DNA of 64,000 nt from Latrodectus hesperus (GCA_037975125.1 CM075857.1:95536214-95600213), one strand, 5' to 3'; shown: positions 10,901 through 23,045, counted from the first letter of the stretch. The notes: generated by a model not told the origin, from the letters alone. Program-made: numbers and translations.

Positions 10901-12847
10901 TGGGAAGTTTTTTTCTAACTAGTTTTTGCAATATTCTAATTTTCCCTTTCTAACTCATTTTACAATATCCAAAATATATCCCATTCTCATTTGCATCATA
11001 ATATTCGTACCTCTTCATATTGCCAGAATCTTTCATCTAATTTAAGGGAACAAAATACCTTACAAATTTATCAAAATATAGAAACTTTGCTTGCTTTATT
11101 TTAATCCAATGAAATCGTCTGTAATAAAATTTAGCTTTATATTTTTCCGGTATTAACTAACAAATTATTAATTTTATTCTTTCATTAGTTACATTAATTT
11201 TTGTTTTTTCTTCAAGTTCTCCAGTGCCTTTTTCAGAGTTGTATGCTTAAAAGGCTATAACTTTTTAACAATTACTGTAGTCAAATGAATTTTTTATTCA
11301 TATTTACATGATCCAGTTCATAAGTTTGGGCATAAGTTTTCTTCTTTTATTTTCAATTTTTCATCATGTGTAAATGAAAACAAGCTATAGGAAAATAAAT
11401 TGATATACATTATATTCCACTTAGAAATTCGGGAATACTTAAATTGAAACCTTAACACAAGAAAGAATTTAAAATATAACTAAATTATAAATAAATAGGA
11501 ATTAAAATGAAGTATGTTTTTAAAAGTTAAGCTTGCGAATTTTTCTCACAAATTAATTTTTATGACTAATTGTAAATGCATTTTTTACAATAATTCATCA
11601 ATAAAGAGTTTATAAATCTTATTACAGTAAAAAAATGTGGTATCAAAAATAATATACATAAAAAATAAATGCTTGGTATTATAAATACTTTTTCACATTT
11701 GATTTTTAGTTGTATGGATGTGAATTTATATATAAAAGTTATAAAAAATATTGTTATTTGGACAATTGAATTTGAAATTTACGCTGTGAATGTGCAACAT
11801 TAAGATTAAATGTTTTATTTTACATATAAAAAAGTAGACCTTTATGATTAATAATAGCAGAGATCATTGTTTTATAAAAAATAATCATTTTCAGTTGTAT
11901 TATTAAGATATATTTTATTTCATTATATGGAATAAATAACTTATTTCTTAATCCTGAAATAAGGAAACGTCTTTGGGAAAAGTGAAAAAAATCTTGTATA
12001 TATATCGAACCCTTAAAAAATTAAATTAAAAATGTAAAATGAAAACTTTAAAAAATGTGTTTCATGTTCCAATAAAATGTCGATATCATTGCTAGTTATT
12101 TATGCAATATTTCCGTCCTTACTAAATTAGTAAAATTCTTGGAAAGTTGATATCTACAGTTAACAAAATAACTTTATAGCTATTTTATTGCAAAATAGTT
12201 TTATATTATTTATAGTTTTATGTAACTAATTAAATAAAATAGTTTTATAATATAGTATCATTTTACAATATTTCCGCCAATATTAAATTCAAACAATTCT
12301 TGGAAAGTTGATATCTATATTTGCCAAAATAGCTTTATAACTATTTTTTTGCAAAATAGTTTTATAACATAATATCATTTTACAATATTTCCGCCATTAC
12401 TAAATTAAAACAATTCTTGGAAAGTTGATATCTATAGTTAACAAAATAGCTTTATAACTATTTTATTGCAAAACAGTTTTATACAAACTAGTTAAATAAA
12501 AAAGTTTATAACATAGTATCATTTTACAATATTTCCGCCATTACTAAATTAAAACAATTCTTGGAAAGTTGACATCTATCAAAATATTTTTATACAAAAC
12601 AGTTATATAAAATAGTTTTATAATATAGTATGACATAAATGTTTTTTACTCACCCAACAGCGTTGCAGAAAGAAAACGCTGGAATATCCACAAAAGTTGG
12701 TGAGATATCTTGTATATCAACCACTGTTGGATATGTCCAGTAAAGGTTGAAGAATTCCATACTTTGGTAAGTAAATCCGCTAAAACACAGCATTGTGAGT
12801 AGGAATCTGAAAGCTTTTTTGTGGCGAGCAAAGAAAGACTTGGCCAT
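4889..12847 (-). CDS. DEG/ENaC-type sodium channel gene, 5' part (three exons)
   Basis: Three minus-strand exons (12847-12654, 7320-7164, 4998-4889) join in a single frame through GT-AG introns in phases 2 and 0 and give residues 1-153 of a membrane channel. The order of features fits the degenerin/epithelial sodium channel family (trimeric amiloride-sensitive cation channels of the plasma membrane): a short cytoplasmic N-terminus, TM1 at about residues 13-29, the post-TM1 motif PAFSFCN (family form FPAVTxCN), then the Cys-bearing start of the extracellular domain. Exon 3 ends in phase 2, so more exons must follow. The second transmembrane helix and most of the extracellular domain are not in the window as far as I can see, so the gene probably continues past position 1. 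The N-terminus is short and lacks a clear His-Gly gating motif, so an upstream alternative exon is possible. Subfamily cannot be named. Confidence 0.75.
5047..5548. repeat. 42-bp minisatellite in channel intron 2
   Basis: About 12 tandem copies of a 42-bp unit (AAATACGTGTATTTTATGAA followed by AACGATTTAATAATATTTTT and CT). Alternating variants (GGTAAC against AATAAT, TACGTG against TATGTG) suggest a dimeric higher-order arrangement. The array starts about 50 bp from the exon 3 acceptor at 4999-5000. Confidence 0.85.
5690..5925 (+). repeat. Dispersed repeat (SINE-like), family C
   Basis: It shares with 9460-9705 the segments TCGTCTGTCGGG, TTTTCGTATTTCCCT, GAATACG and AATTTATGC in the same order. 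The B-box-like GATTTCGATCCC suggests tRNA ancestry. Short overlapping ORFs on both strands are chance. Confidence 0.5.
5930..7163. other. Intronic DNA, nothing firm
   Basis: AT-rich intron of the channel gene (intron 2, 4999-7163). A patch at about 6290-6390 repeats CCAA(A/G)-x-TTTCACCA several times and may be a decayed transposon end. Confidence 0.35.
7164..7320 (-). CDS. DEG/ENaC channel exon 2
   Basis: The acceptor is TATTTCAG|GTACAA and the donor TTTCAG|GTAAAT. The 157 bp complete the split glycine of exon 1 and give 52 residues, starting YNFRTICDF and ending VPKDFQ, in phase 0. Four cysteines (about residues 72, 85, 99, 106) suit the palm/finger start of the channel ectodomain, where families have a Tyr/Arg-rich stretch and paired cysteines after the CN motif. 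The frame is open through the exon, and its base composition is well above the AT-rich flanks. Assignment to this gene rests on exact phase fit and order. Confidence 0.72.
7382..8301. mobile_element. Non-autonomous DNA transposon with inverted ends
   Basis: The left end (TACATAGCTGTCGTATAAT) and the reverse complement of the right end (GGCACAGTTGCCGTATAAT) match as terminal inverted repeats. The match continues inward through CATGCCAAATTCTGA on the left against CATGCCAATTTCTAA on the right. Flanking direct repeats AAAATATG (7374-7381) and AAAGTATG (8302-8309) suggest an 8-bp target duplication. No transposase ORF lies inside the 920 bp. The ends match the MITE at 18103-18361. It sits in channel intron 1, 60 bp from the exon 2 acceptor. 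An 8-bp duplication would suit hAT-like families, but the family is not proven. Confidence 0.65.
8310..9455. other. AT-rich intronic DNA, nothing recognised
   Basis: Channel intron 1. No ORF, tandem repeat or transposon end seen. Confidence 0.4.
9460..9705 (+). repeat. Dispersed repeat (SINE-like), family C
   Basis: Second copy of the repeat at 5690-5925, sharing CATGTCTGTCGGGATAG and TGAATACGGC in order. It is diverged and also intronic in the channel gene. Confidence 0.5.
9780..9915 (+). mobile_element. Non-LTR retrotransposon 3' fragment, family Y
   Basis: The plus strand encodes NPLMVLDFLKVYALMDLV followed by a stop. It matches the C-terminal ends at 32117-32493 (PLLVLDYCRVYNVMHLV) and 38850-39335 (PLLVLDFAGVHGIMDLI). 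All are followed by a short UTR ending in a CAACAA tail. This copy is 5'-truncated to the last tens of codons. Confidence 0.7.
10325..10871 (-). mobile_element. Shortened non-LTR retrotransposon, family X
   Basis: Minus-strand ORF2 C-terminus: SRQKIRLI, then MGLFQQDRICRKCHTQEE with a CxxC...H...C zinc-knuckle-like end, then DKSRGAQ and stop, followed by an AAG-rich tail at 10325-10340. The homologous copy at 44424-45091 continues upstream into RNase H. Here the similarity stops at about 10765-10785 and a roughly 90-bp segment follows to 10871. The flanking direct repeat TTCTTTCCTTT at 10314-10324 and 10872-10882 brackets both parts, so the upstream segment belongs to the inserted element. It is probably the element's 5' end joined to its 3' end by internal deletion. 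Confidence 0.7.
10883..12104. other. AT-rich intronic DNA, nothing recognised
   Basis: Channel intron 1. Dense short A/T runs. No ORF or repeat family recognised. Confidence 0.4.
12105..12632. repeat. Degenerate 120-160 bp tandem repeat
   Basis: The phrase CAATATTTCCG followed by AAATT...ATTCTTGGAAAGTTGA recurs at about 12105, 12267, 12387 and 12527. Each copy contains nested AAAATAGTTTTATAA motifs. The uneven period (about 120-160 bp) reflects internal slippage. It ends about 20 bp from the donor of channel exon 1. Confidence 0.75.
12654..12847 (-). CDS. DEG/ENaC channel exon 1 (TM1)
   Basis: The start is ATG at 12847, preceded in frame by TAA; a GTG four codons upstream is unlikely as a eukaryotic start. 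The exon encodes 64 residues plus two bases. A basic stretch (ARHKKAFR, residues 7-14) precedes a hydrophobic helix, LLTMLCFSGFTYQ. The segment FFNLYWTYPTVVD follows, and the exon ends at PAFSFCNAV, the hallmark region just outside TM1 in DEG/ENaC proteins. The donor is GG|GTGAGT, ending the exon in phase 2. The donor lies only some 20 bp from a degenerate tandem array (12105-12632). Confidence 0.8.
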
Positions 12848-12859
12848 GTTTGCAACCAC

Positions 12860-13765
12860 TTATGATTCTGTTAACCGTCGAAATTCTCCAGCGTTTGGCA
12901 GGAGTTGGAGAACTAAAGGGAACTTTGAAAGATATATTCCCAATCAATTAATGTAATAGCTCTGCTTTGCATGAATTTCAACTAGCCTTTTCAACCACGA
13001 TTGCTGACAATGGTGGAATTCTTTTGTTGAACATTTCAAAAGAATATTATTTGTTTATTCTCTTCGGTTGGATACCAATACAATGATAATTCGTTAACAT
13101 GACTTTTCAATCAGGTGCAGTGGTATTATTTTTTATAGAGTGGTTTTGTTTGAAGGGTGTACGTAAATATTTTGATTGTGTGACAATAAAGATAAATTCA
13201 AAAGAATAATTTCATGGGTAAAATGTAAGGGAAACATCCACTTTAAAACTTCTTCAAAATTCAATAAATCTTTTCTTGATATATAATTTTCCCTTCATTC
13301 AGTTAAATAAAAACTTTCTATCTAATGAAATATACTTATTATTAAATTAATAATTAAATTAAAATAAAAATTTTCATTTAAAAAACTCATCTCTCATTAA
13401 AAAAAATCTTCCATTTAAAAACTCAAAAATGTTCATTTAAATTTGATTTGTTTTTTTAAGTTTATTACTTTATTTTGTTTCATCAATATTACTTATTTTA
13501 ATTTTAAAATAAATTGTTAAGAAATGAAAGTGGAGGTATCTTTTTTTATGCAAATATAATAAATGTAATAGATAATATACCCACTTTTTCCAAACTATTA
13601 TAAAACTAAGAAACATCACGTACTTAATATTCTTATGTTTTTAACTTTTATTTAAAAAAAAATCAAATTTTGTTTATTTTGAAAATGCAATACTAGCCAC
13701 TCAAAATACAAGATCCTGAAGAAATGCAAATCAAGTGAAATTTACATCATGCGTATGCAGCGAGG
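12860..13765. other. 5' flank of the channel gene
   Basis: Upstream of the first identified exon on the minus strand. It would contain the 5' UTR and promoter if exon 1 is truly first. I see no clear TATA or initiator. Very AT-rich beyond about 13200. Confidence 0.3.
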
Positions 13766-13769
13766 AGAC

Positions 13770-14060
13770 ATGCGTTTCGGAGCATGCGCACATCACGGGC
13801 AACTGTAGGGTCACCTACAACAGCTATGCAAAGAAAAGGATTGCCGATTTAAAATTCAGCAATTTTTTTTACATAAGCTTTTTAACTATGCCAAGTGAAG
13901 GGCATTGCATTGCAAGGTATACGTACATAACAGGCCTCCTTTTCTTTATATATCTGTTGTGTTTGACTGTAGTGTCAACTACAACAGTTATACAAAGAAA
14001 AGAATTACTGATTTAAAACAGAGCAAATTTGTAAAAAGCTATTTAAGTTTGCCTCGTGGA
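13770..14060. repeat. Diverged tandem duplication, about 164 bp
   Basis: Segments starting ACTGTAGGGTCACCTACAAC (near 13803) and ACTGTAGTGTCAACTACAAC (near 13966) are two copies. They share the following CAAAGAAAAG and GATTTAAAA blocks, and each contains a small palindrome (GTAG...CTAC). The 93-codon ORF across it is not supported as a gene. Confidence 0.55.
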
Positions 14061-14084
14061 AGACATTAAACTTCTTCCGAGATA

Positions 14085-14734
<650 letters not shown>

Positions 14735-15181
14735 AGGTAGAAATTTCCAGTTATTTATAAGATAAACTTAAATAATAATATGAATTTTGTAATATCTTTA
14801 TTATACTTTAAATGTCAAGTATTTAGACATTAATTTTATGATTTTAATTATTAATAATATTTTTCTGGTGTAGTTTATTTTAAAATTTCTTTGAAAAAAA
14901 TATATTATGAAAATATTTAAAACTTTATATAGTACAGTTATGATTAAACCTTGTATTGGCATCGTTGTAAGAATTTTGTCGTACTTACCTGTAGCTTTAT
15001 AATAATAAAGAATATTTATGTATAAACACAATAATCTCAAATACCAGTTCAAATTATAATCATATCTGGTACACACAAATTATAACTTAAACAAAAGAAC
15101 ATTTTGATATGAAATTTTATTCCTTTTTAATTATTCGTATTACAAAAAATACTGTATTTGTCCTCTTAGTAAAGATTATTC

Positions 15182-16050
<869 letters not shown>

Positions 16051-16052
16051 AA

Positions 16053-16350
16053 TGGCCAAAGCGGCTTATTAGGTTTGGACACATCTTCTTGCTATCGGAA
16101 GGTAGTGGTTTCGAATACCAACCTAATCAAAAATTCATCGGGGTACGGTAAATAGGTCGTGTTCGCAATGTCCTCCACGTGAAATGATACCTCAGCAGAC
16201 AAAGTCTGATGGTCTTTTATTTGATACCTGCTTCTAAATTATGAAAACACATTGTCGGGACAACAATAGAGCCTTCCACTTGGTGCGGCTTTTTATAAGT
16301 TGACGTCACTTCCGTCGACGACCCTTGCAATATTTAAAGGTGGAAATCAC
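16053..16350 (+). repeat. tRNA-derived SINE, family A
   Basis: The head includes a B-box-like GGTTTCGAATACC. The body CAATGTCCTCCACGTGAAAT matches the copy at 510-735 and the inverted copies at 31685-32115 and 40140-40440. Confidence 0.65.
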
Positions 16351-17590
16351 AGTAACCAGTCATTAATGACAAAAACAAACAAAAGAATAACATATTTTTC
16401 TCATCTTATAGATTTTAAGCAAAGAGATAAAAAATAACTCAATGCATGAAATGCATTTGTGATATATTTGAAATATATATTCACAAAATATCCATAATTA
16501 CAGATAAACGGTGAGTTTAAATTTTCTGATCCTCCTTCCGATGATCTCCTGCATTCTTTGAAACGTATGTATTTCATCATTTTGTAAAATATCTGTTATT
16601 TACAGGTGAAATACTTTATATGAAGTTTATATTAAAAATTATAAATTTGTGTTTTAATAATAAAATTTGAAACAAAAAGTTTGCCAATAGTACTCTGTGG
16701 ATAGTCTTGGTAAAGAGGATACATTACAAAAGATATCCTGTTTTTTTATCTAATTTACGTTTTTATAAACGCGTATAATATGTTTTTCCAATAAAAAATG
16801 AATAAGAAAGGCGTTAATCAACTCTCTCTCAAACTCAGAGCAGTAAATAAAATATTAGACAACATAAAAGAATTGTGATGAGTCATTTTTGGGTTAAAGA
16901 AGAACTTAAGTAGTATAGTAAAATTAAAATAATTTATTTTTCCTATAAATGTTTATAATTATTGATTTTATTTCGAGATTATATTTTCAATATTTCGTAA
17001 TTGTAATTATAAATTAGTTCAAATGTTTTCTCATCTCTATGCACATAAGAGAATGTAAAGAAAATGAAAACAAAATTCTTGAATAAAAAATATATAGAAA
17101 TCTTATCTCATTAAATTCAAATGCATTTTCGTAAAGTTATGCCAATTGTTCTGGTATCGATATTTTCTATTATCCTCTCAGTGTATGTACTTCAAAGCCA
17201 CGCTAAAAAATGTAAGATTATAACGATCTGTTTACTCTTAAACAATTGAATTTCAAATATATTTTTATCTATTTTTACAAACTGAGGAGCACTAGCTGAC
17301 TAAATTCCAGAAGATGTATCCATTCGATAGCGTTTGGTTTTTGAGTTTCACAAGGTAATAACATTCATTATCCTGTTGAAATGCAACAGCGTTTAGCAGA
17401 ATTTAATAAATGATTATGGTCAAGGACTTTACAGCTCATCCACTGACCAAACTGCTAACAGAGCAAACAAGCGGTTGATTTGAGGACACAAAAATAAATC
17501 ATACTATCACTCCAAATGATTGACCAGTGTGGTAATGTCGAATGACACGGTAACCATGTGCATTCTTCACGATTATACTAAATACAGTTG
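16351..17590. other. AT-rich intergenic DNA, nothing recognised
   Basis: No ORF or repeat identified. Composition rises only at the edge of the ORF at 17593. Confidence 0.4.
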
Positions 17591-17592
17591 TA

Positions 17593-17865
17593 TTACCAAA
17601 CACCAATATGGCCTTCGTATTGTAAACAAAACTGAAATTCGATTATATAATGTGATTTCTTTCCTGTGTCCACTCTCTCATTAGTCACGCCATTAATGGC
17701 ACTCATGTCTGTTAATATTGTTTCACGCAAAGCCAAATCCATTTTACCCAAATTGTCAGTGGATGCAGAAACATCGTCACACTCTTTATGCAGAAACTTG
17801 TTGTCTCCCAAACGAAGTTTCACTTGGACTCCGTGCTCGAGATCTGGTTGATCCATTTTAGCCAT
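17593..17865 (-). CDS. Candidate small gene, 90 aa, unknown
   Basis: An unspliced ORF in a patch of clearly higher GC than its surroundings. The start context is favourable (GCCGCATGGC) and the ORF ends in TAA. The product begins MAKMDQPDLEHGVQVKLRL and is mixed in charge, with no transmembrane helix or signal peptide; a Lys/Asp-rich middle holds MDLALRETILTDM, which could form an amphipathic helix. I recognise no family. Against it: there is no adjacent poly-A signal, no second exon is visible, and dispersed repeats start within 150 bp. It could be a small single-exon gene, the first exon of a larger one, or part of an unknown repeat. Confidence 0.35.
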   Translation of the reverse strand: MAKMDQPDLEHGVQVKLRLGDNKFLHKECDDVSASTDNLGKMDLALRETILTDMSAINGVTNERVDTGKKSHYIIEFQFCLQYEGHIGVW

Positions 17866-18003
17866 GCGGCTAATATGTGTGTGTTCTCGACTGTAAGTGA
17901 AGGTGGATCTCTGTATTACACGATCTCTGTCTGAGTACGTCCCTTTATTACATTCTCATTGTTTTAAAATGTCCATGATGTTAGATAACATTTCATCCAC
18001 GTC

Positions 18004-18540
18004 CTATCGTATTGAGACGACGTTGTAAATCCGACTAATTGATGGAATTTACAGCCTGCTTTCAAATCGCATTCTTCGAGCAGTAGCAAACAAGGTGAAG
18101 TTGGCACAGATGCCGTATAATCCAGGGTTCCAAATTCTGAATTTTTTTGGCGATGAAGAAATGTTGCCAAGATGAAGTATTGTGACGTGCGATGATTTAA
18201 ATACTAGGGTTGCCAAAAATAAAATTTACTGCATAATTTTATAGGTTTCCATTTTTATGATGTAATAAAAACCAGGTTGCCAGATACATAAGAAGATCCG
18301 CCAAAATAATCACCAAACTCAGAATTTGGAATCCTGGATTATACGGCATCTGGGCATCGATGGCGAAGTTCACCATCGAATATCTGAGAATACTGTCAAA
18401 ATTAATTTTCGTAATAAAGTGAAATTTTATATAATTAGCAAAACAATGGTTTGAAGCCATTAACCCACGGACAATAGAACAGCAGAAAAAGCAAAATAAA
18501 AAAAAATGACAAGATAAATGATGAGAAAATGACAAGCAAA
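18004..18540. repeat. Dispersed repeat, interrupted by a MITE
   Basis: Outside the MITE at 18103-18361, this matches 22790-23045: shared ATCGTATTGAGAC, GTAAATCCGACT, TCGCATTCTTCGA-like, GGCGAAGTTCACCAT and ACAATAGAACAG blocks in order. The family is unnamed. A tRNA-like head may lie at the right end on the minus strand. Confidence 0.65.
18103..18361. mobile_element. MITE nested in a dispersed repeat
   Basis: The inverted ends share CAGATGCCGTATAATCCAGG, and the match continues through TTCCAAATTCTGA, giving TIRs of about 45 bp around a 160-bp core. The flanks GGTGAAGTT (18094-18102) and GGCGAAGTT (18362-18370) are a 9-bp direct repeat. The related repeat at 22790-23045 has a single GGCGAAGTT at the same place, i.e. 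an empty site. No coding capacity. The TIR family is shared with the element at 7382-8301. Confidence 0.8.
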
Positions 18541-18940
18541 ATACTATACATCTATTTTATGGTTGGTTTAAATCAGCAAAGGCAATTTATATTTTAAAAA
18601 AGTCATTAATTACTAACATTCTAAATTAAAGTTGGTTAGTTTAAAACAAAACCTGTTTTGGACCTTTATGCTCATAGGCTTGCATTGAATGAGATTGAGT
18701 TTTTATTTGACAAAATTGAACCTAGACAAGATTGATGGATTGATTATTTTGAAAAATTGATTTAAAATCGATACGATGAATCCAAAACGATGAAGATAAA
18801 CGACGCAGTTTGATTGACAAATGCACGGGAAAATTAGGCCGTCTGGAAAAATAAAGACGAGAATAAAAATTAGAGCTTATTGATTTGTTCCAAAAAAGAA
18901 ATCGTTTACGTCAATTTTTTCTCGAGGACTCGTTGACAAA

Positions 18941-21060
18941 TCTAAGATTCAAGAGAAAGAAAGAGCTCCGAAACCAAGCTTTTCTTTTAAAGATTTTCTT
19001 GCTTGATCGTACCGAGGACACGATAGCATTATGTGATCCATGGTTTCTCTTTCTCCACTAGAGCATTTATCTGTTGAAGGAAGTCTGAATTTATGTAATT
19101 TAGCATTTGTTGGAAAAGATCTAGTTCTAACTCTTGCTAGCCACACTTCTTCAAAGTGAGTGAACTAATATAATTGCGGTGAATTTTCATGATAGAAGAC
19201 ATGTGCAGAAAGTTAGAGGCATATTTATAGAATACTATTTATATTTATTTTATATTAGAGACATATTTATATAAAACATAGTTTTATTCCATTCGTTGTT
19301 ATTATAATTGATAAAAATGTTTCTTATATTATGGATAAGGTCTTCAGGTGAAATCAAGTGAGATATAATACTTTTATATATATAGTAATTTTAATAATAA
19401 TACTTTTATTAATGGTCGATTTTGCAAAGAAGCGAATCTACGTTTTCGTTCTCAGCAATTCCAGAATGACCTGGAATCCAAACTAATGGAATAGATTCGC
19501 AAATTTTAGTTGCATTTACTAAAGCTAATCCGATATGTTGAATGATGGCTGGGGAAGAGATTTAGAGAGTTTTCAAACTGCTTAGACAAGATAAGGAATC
19601 TGATAATATGACATAGTTGGAAGGAGAACTACAGAATTTTGTCACCGCCAGATATAAAGCAAGAACCTCTGCTGTAAGAACATAGTTTAAGTTATTAACT
19701 TGCTCGGAGACAAGGAGTTATTTCTGCTGTTATAAACAGCGAAACCAAGTTTATTGTCTATTTTAGACGCAACAGTAAATAACAATATTTGATTGGACAA
19801 GTCAGAAGTACTATGAATTCAAAGAGGTCTTAATAGTATTTGTAAGAAGATTTTTAGTCTGAAAAGAATATTTCCTAAGTAAGATGTTTTTAATTAATAT
19901 TATCATAGGCAGGTTTAGAAAGAACTCTTAAAATATCTGATATTTGAATTCCACTTTCTTCGAGCCATTTTTTCGTTCCCAAAGACAGAGGAAGAGCACT
20001 AGAGATTTGGCTGTATGGCATTGTTTCCCACAAACTAGCACACAGGAGATCTGGTAGAAAGAGCAAGGTTTCTAATGTACATCCATGTACAGAGATAGTT
20101 TTGTCTTGACAGAAAGAGGTAAGACCCCTGCTTCTTTCAGAAGAAGTGGAATTGGTGCCCAGTGTAAGAGACCTGTAGCAATTCTAAGAACTGAGTGGTA
20201 TAATTGGATCCAAGATTTTTCACTCTGATAAGCTCTCAGATGTAAATACATGACATCCATAATCCAGGCTACTTGTAATGAAGGACTGAACAATTTCAAG
20301 TAAGTGATTAGAGAGAGCTTTTGCTCCCCATTTATTACCTGTAATAGCTTTTAAAACATTAATTTTCTTCTGGATGGAGTATTTTTTCATTTGAAAATAA
20401 TATTTGAAGGTTAAGTTATTAGTGAAATAGAGACCCAGAGTTTTTATGTGTTTAGACCAAGAGATAGGTAATTGGTTGATAGATAGTTCAGAGTTTACAG
20501 GAGATTTTTTGGAAGAGAATCTATAACTGAACATTTTGAGGAATCAATTTTTAGTTTCCATTTTTTACACCATTGTTTAAGTTTCATGATTGCAGTCTGC
20601 CTTTTTCACTGAAGACTTTCTTGTGATGAATCAGCTGCCAAAAGGCTTATGTCATCAGCATAAATAAAACACTGAATGTCAGAAGAGATAACTTTGTAAA
20701 TATCTGACTTATAAATCATGAAAAAAAGGGAGAAAGAACGCTGCCTTGAGGAACGCCTATACTAGAGAAAAAATTCCACGCCATTTCATTAAGTTGTTCG
20801 GGAGATATAATTTGTGTGCTGATTCCCAGAATAATTTGGACTTATCTTTCTTGACTGGATAGATCTTGCAAGACTTTTTTGGCGAAAATCTAGAAACTGA
20901 TCTACCTGGATTCAAACATGTTCACTTGCATTCTTTCATGAATGAAAACATTTGTTGGACCATTTGATTTTGTCTAGCCTGTATCGCAAGAAATTTTGCT
21001 TTAAATATAGGAGCCATCTCAGTCACTGCTTTTTTTAACATCAGTTATTTTAATTTGATT
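18941..21060 (-). pseudogene. Degenerate non-LTR retrotransposon (RT, RNase H)
   Basis: In minus-strand order: the RT motif VPQGSVLSP near 20760-20735; the catalytic CFIYADDISLLAADS at about 20672-20630; an RT C-terminal/thumb ORF at 20534-20220; RNase H with VWIPGHSGIAENE near 19477-19435; and a C-terminal cysteine/histidine knuckle region at 19146-18949 (KCSSGERETMDHIMLSCPRY). This order is typical of RNase H-bearing LINEs (I/Jockey/R1-like groups). Frames are broken by stops and shifts. ORF1 and the endonuclease were not recognised, so it is 5'-truncated or too decayed. Confidence 0.8.
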
Positions 21061-21344
21061 CGGCAAGAAAGGAAGATGACTTTTGGTTACACTGAAGTAA
21101 AAAAAACTGGTTTTTAAAGATTTATAATAACGTCTTCTCGCCTCAATAAATATCTTCATGTATCCTTTCTAAAAATAAAACAACTTCAATGAGCTCCAAA
21201 AATGTTTAGTTTCAAATAGGCAGATTTTTATCATAACAAAACACCAGACGATTTCTAAAGTATGGTCAAGCCTATATGAAAATAAAAATAGATTTAAAAA
21301 TTAGTATTATTTTAAAAAAAGTATTATCGAAAAATTCTACTTAG

Positions 21345-21560
21345 TTTTTTGTTGTTACTAATGACACTTGGACAAGGCAAGCTCGCTATGCCTTGGGTAT
21401 GCGAATTTAAATCAATTGGGAGCGTCTTTCGTTTAATCAGAGCACCATAAAGGTGAAAGTACGACTTTTGCTCGTCAAATCCTCCGATAGAGGGCAGCAC
21501 CAGAGGATCTACTCCCTCAATTTTGGCACTGATATGAAAGGGGAGTAATATCACACAAAC
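21345..21560 (-). repeat. SINE-like repeat, family E
   Basis: It starts with a GTTGTTACTAATGACACTTG edge (a CAA-type tail on the minus strand) and shares more than 130 bp with 24370-24500, including AAGCTCGCTATGCCTTGG and GGGAGCGTCTTTCGTTT. The remaining 70 bp are unique in the window. Confidence 0.65.
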
Positions 21561-22785
21561 AAATGCTTGCTATCACTAAGAGCTGTTTTCATTATTTTTA
21601 TTATAAGCTGTAAATTTAAGACATTAGGTTCATAGCGACATTAGATATTTTAAATAGACTTTAAAGTTAATAGGAATATAGTTAAAAAATATTTTTTTAA
21701 ATACATTTTATTACTTAAAAATTTCTCTTGTAATAAATTTGTAAAACGAAGAGATTGAATTACTCTTTTAATGGACAGTTTTCTGGGATTTTAATGTAAA
21801 TATTTTACTAGAAAAATTTTTAAATTGAATATTAATATTTTTACAAAATTCACAAGAGTGATTTCAAGTTTTAAAATCAGAATTTTTTCATAATTCACTG
21901 CTTTAAAGATTCTGTACTTTTCCTTTCTTAATATAACTTTACTGTAGTTTTAAATAAAGATCTAGCAAATTCTCTGATGTAACGTTTGTAATGTATATAA
22001 TTTTTAATTTCAATTATTTGACAATAAATTGAATTTAATTAATGTATCTGAAATATACTAACATAGGATATTAAAATATTTTTAATTTTATAGTTGTATG
22101 GGTGAACAAAATTTTCTTTTATTAACTTATGAAAATTATTAAGCACCGAAACATCAAAAAATTTATCTTTATACATTTATTAAGTTTTTTTTTATATCAC
22201 AAAAAAATGTGGCCTAAATAAATTATTCATTCGCAATTTAACGATAAGACTACTTCGTCCTTCTTCTCAATTTATATTTATCTCTCCCTCTTTAGGTGAC
22301 AAAATGGTTCGAATGTAATGTAAAATGAAAAGTACAAGATATTACCACGAAAAATAAATGCAACGTCAGTTCTGTGTGGTGATATGATCAGTTGGCGACC
22401 ATCAACTATGTCATTAATAAAGCAAAGATTCATCATTCATTTGGTAAAAAACAAAATTCGTGTTAAGTTCTAAGATTGATGAATTGCAAAAGCGGAAAAA
22501 ATGAGTACAAACTTGGCACCAGTAGCTGTGAGTGTTAAAACACGGTGACATCATCCGCTGTTAAAGAAAGTCAGAAAGTTTGGATTGAATCCAATTTTAG
22601 AAATCTCTTTCGTACAATTACACATCTAATAAATCAAGCTGTGAATAGATAAAAATGCCTCGCTCTCTCTACAGTTCGAGACAAATATAATTTAGACATC
22701 AGAAGACTTAACTTTATATCAATACATCACACTTTCTGATTAAGAAATAAAATATAATCTACGTCACATATAATTAATTACGAAA
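21561..22785. other. AT-rich intergenic DNA, nothing recognised
   Basis: No ORF or family recognised. The stretch at about 22240-22700 is less AT-rich but has no open frame. Confidence 0.4.
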
Positions 22786-22789
22786 TCGT

Positions 22790-23045
22790 ATTGAGACTGT
22801 GTCGTAAATCCGACTTATCGACGAATTTGCTGCTTGCCTTTAAATCTCATTCTTCGAAAGACAGCAAAAAGGCGAAGTTCACCATAGAATGCCTGAAAAT
22901 ACCGTCGAAGCTTATTTTCTTAATAAAACTATTTTTTACATAATGATCAAAGCATCGGTTTGAGAATCCATTTTCCATGGATTCAAGCCCCCCCGTAGAC
23001 AATAGAACAGAAGAAAAAAAAGAAAAAGAAAAAGAAAAAAAAGAC
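22790..23045. repeat. Dispersed repeat, copy without the MITE
   Basis: Second copy of the repeat at 18004-18540, with the intact insertion site GGCGAAGTTCACCATAGAAT. It ends in an A/G-rich simple stretch at about 23005-23045. Confidence 0.65.
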
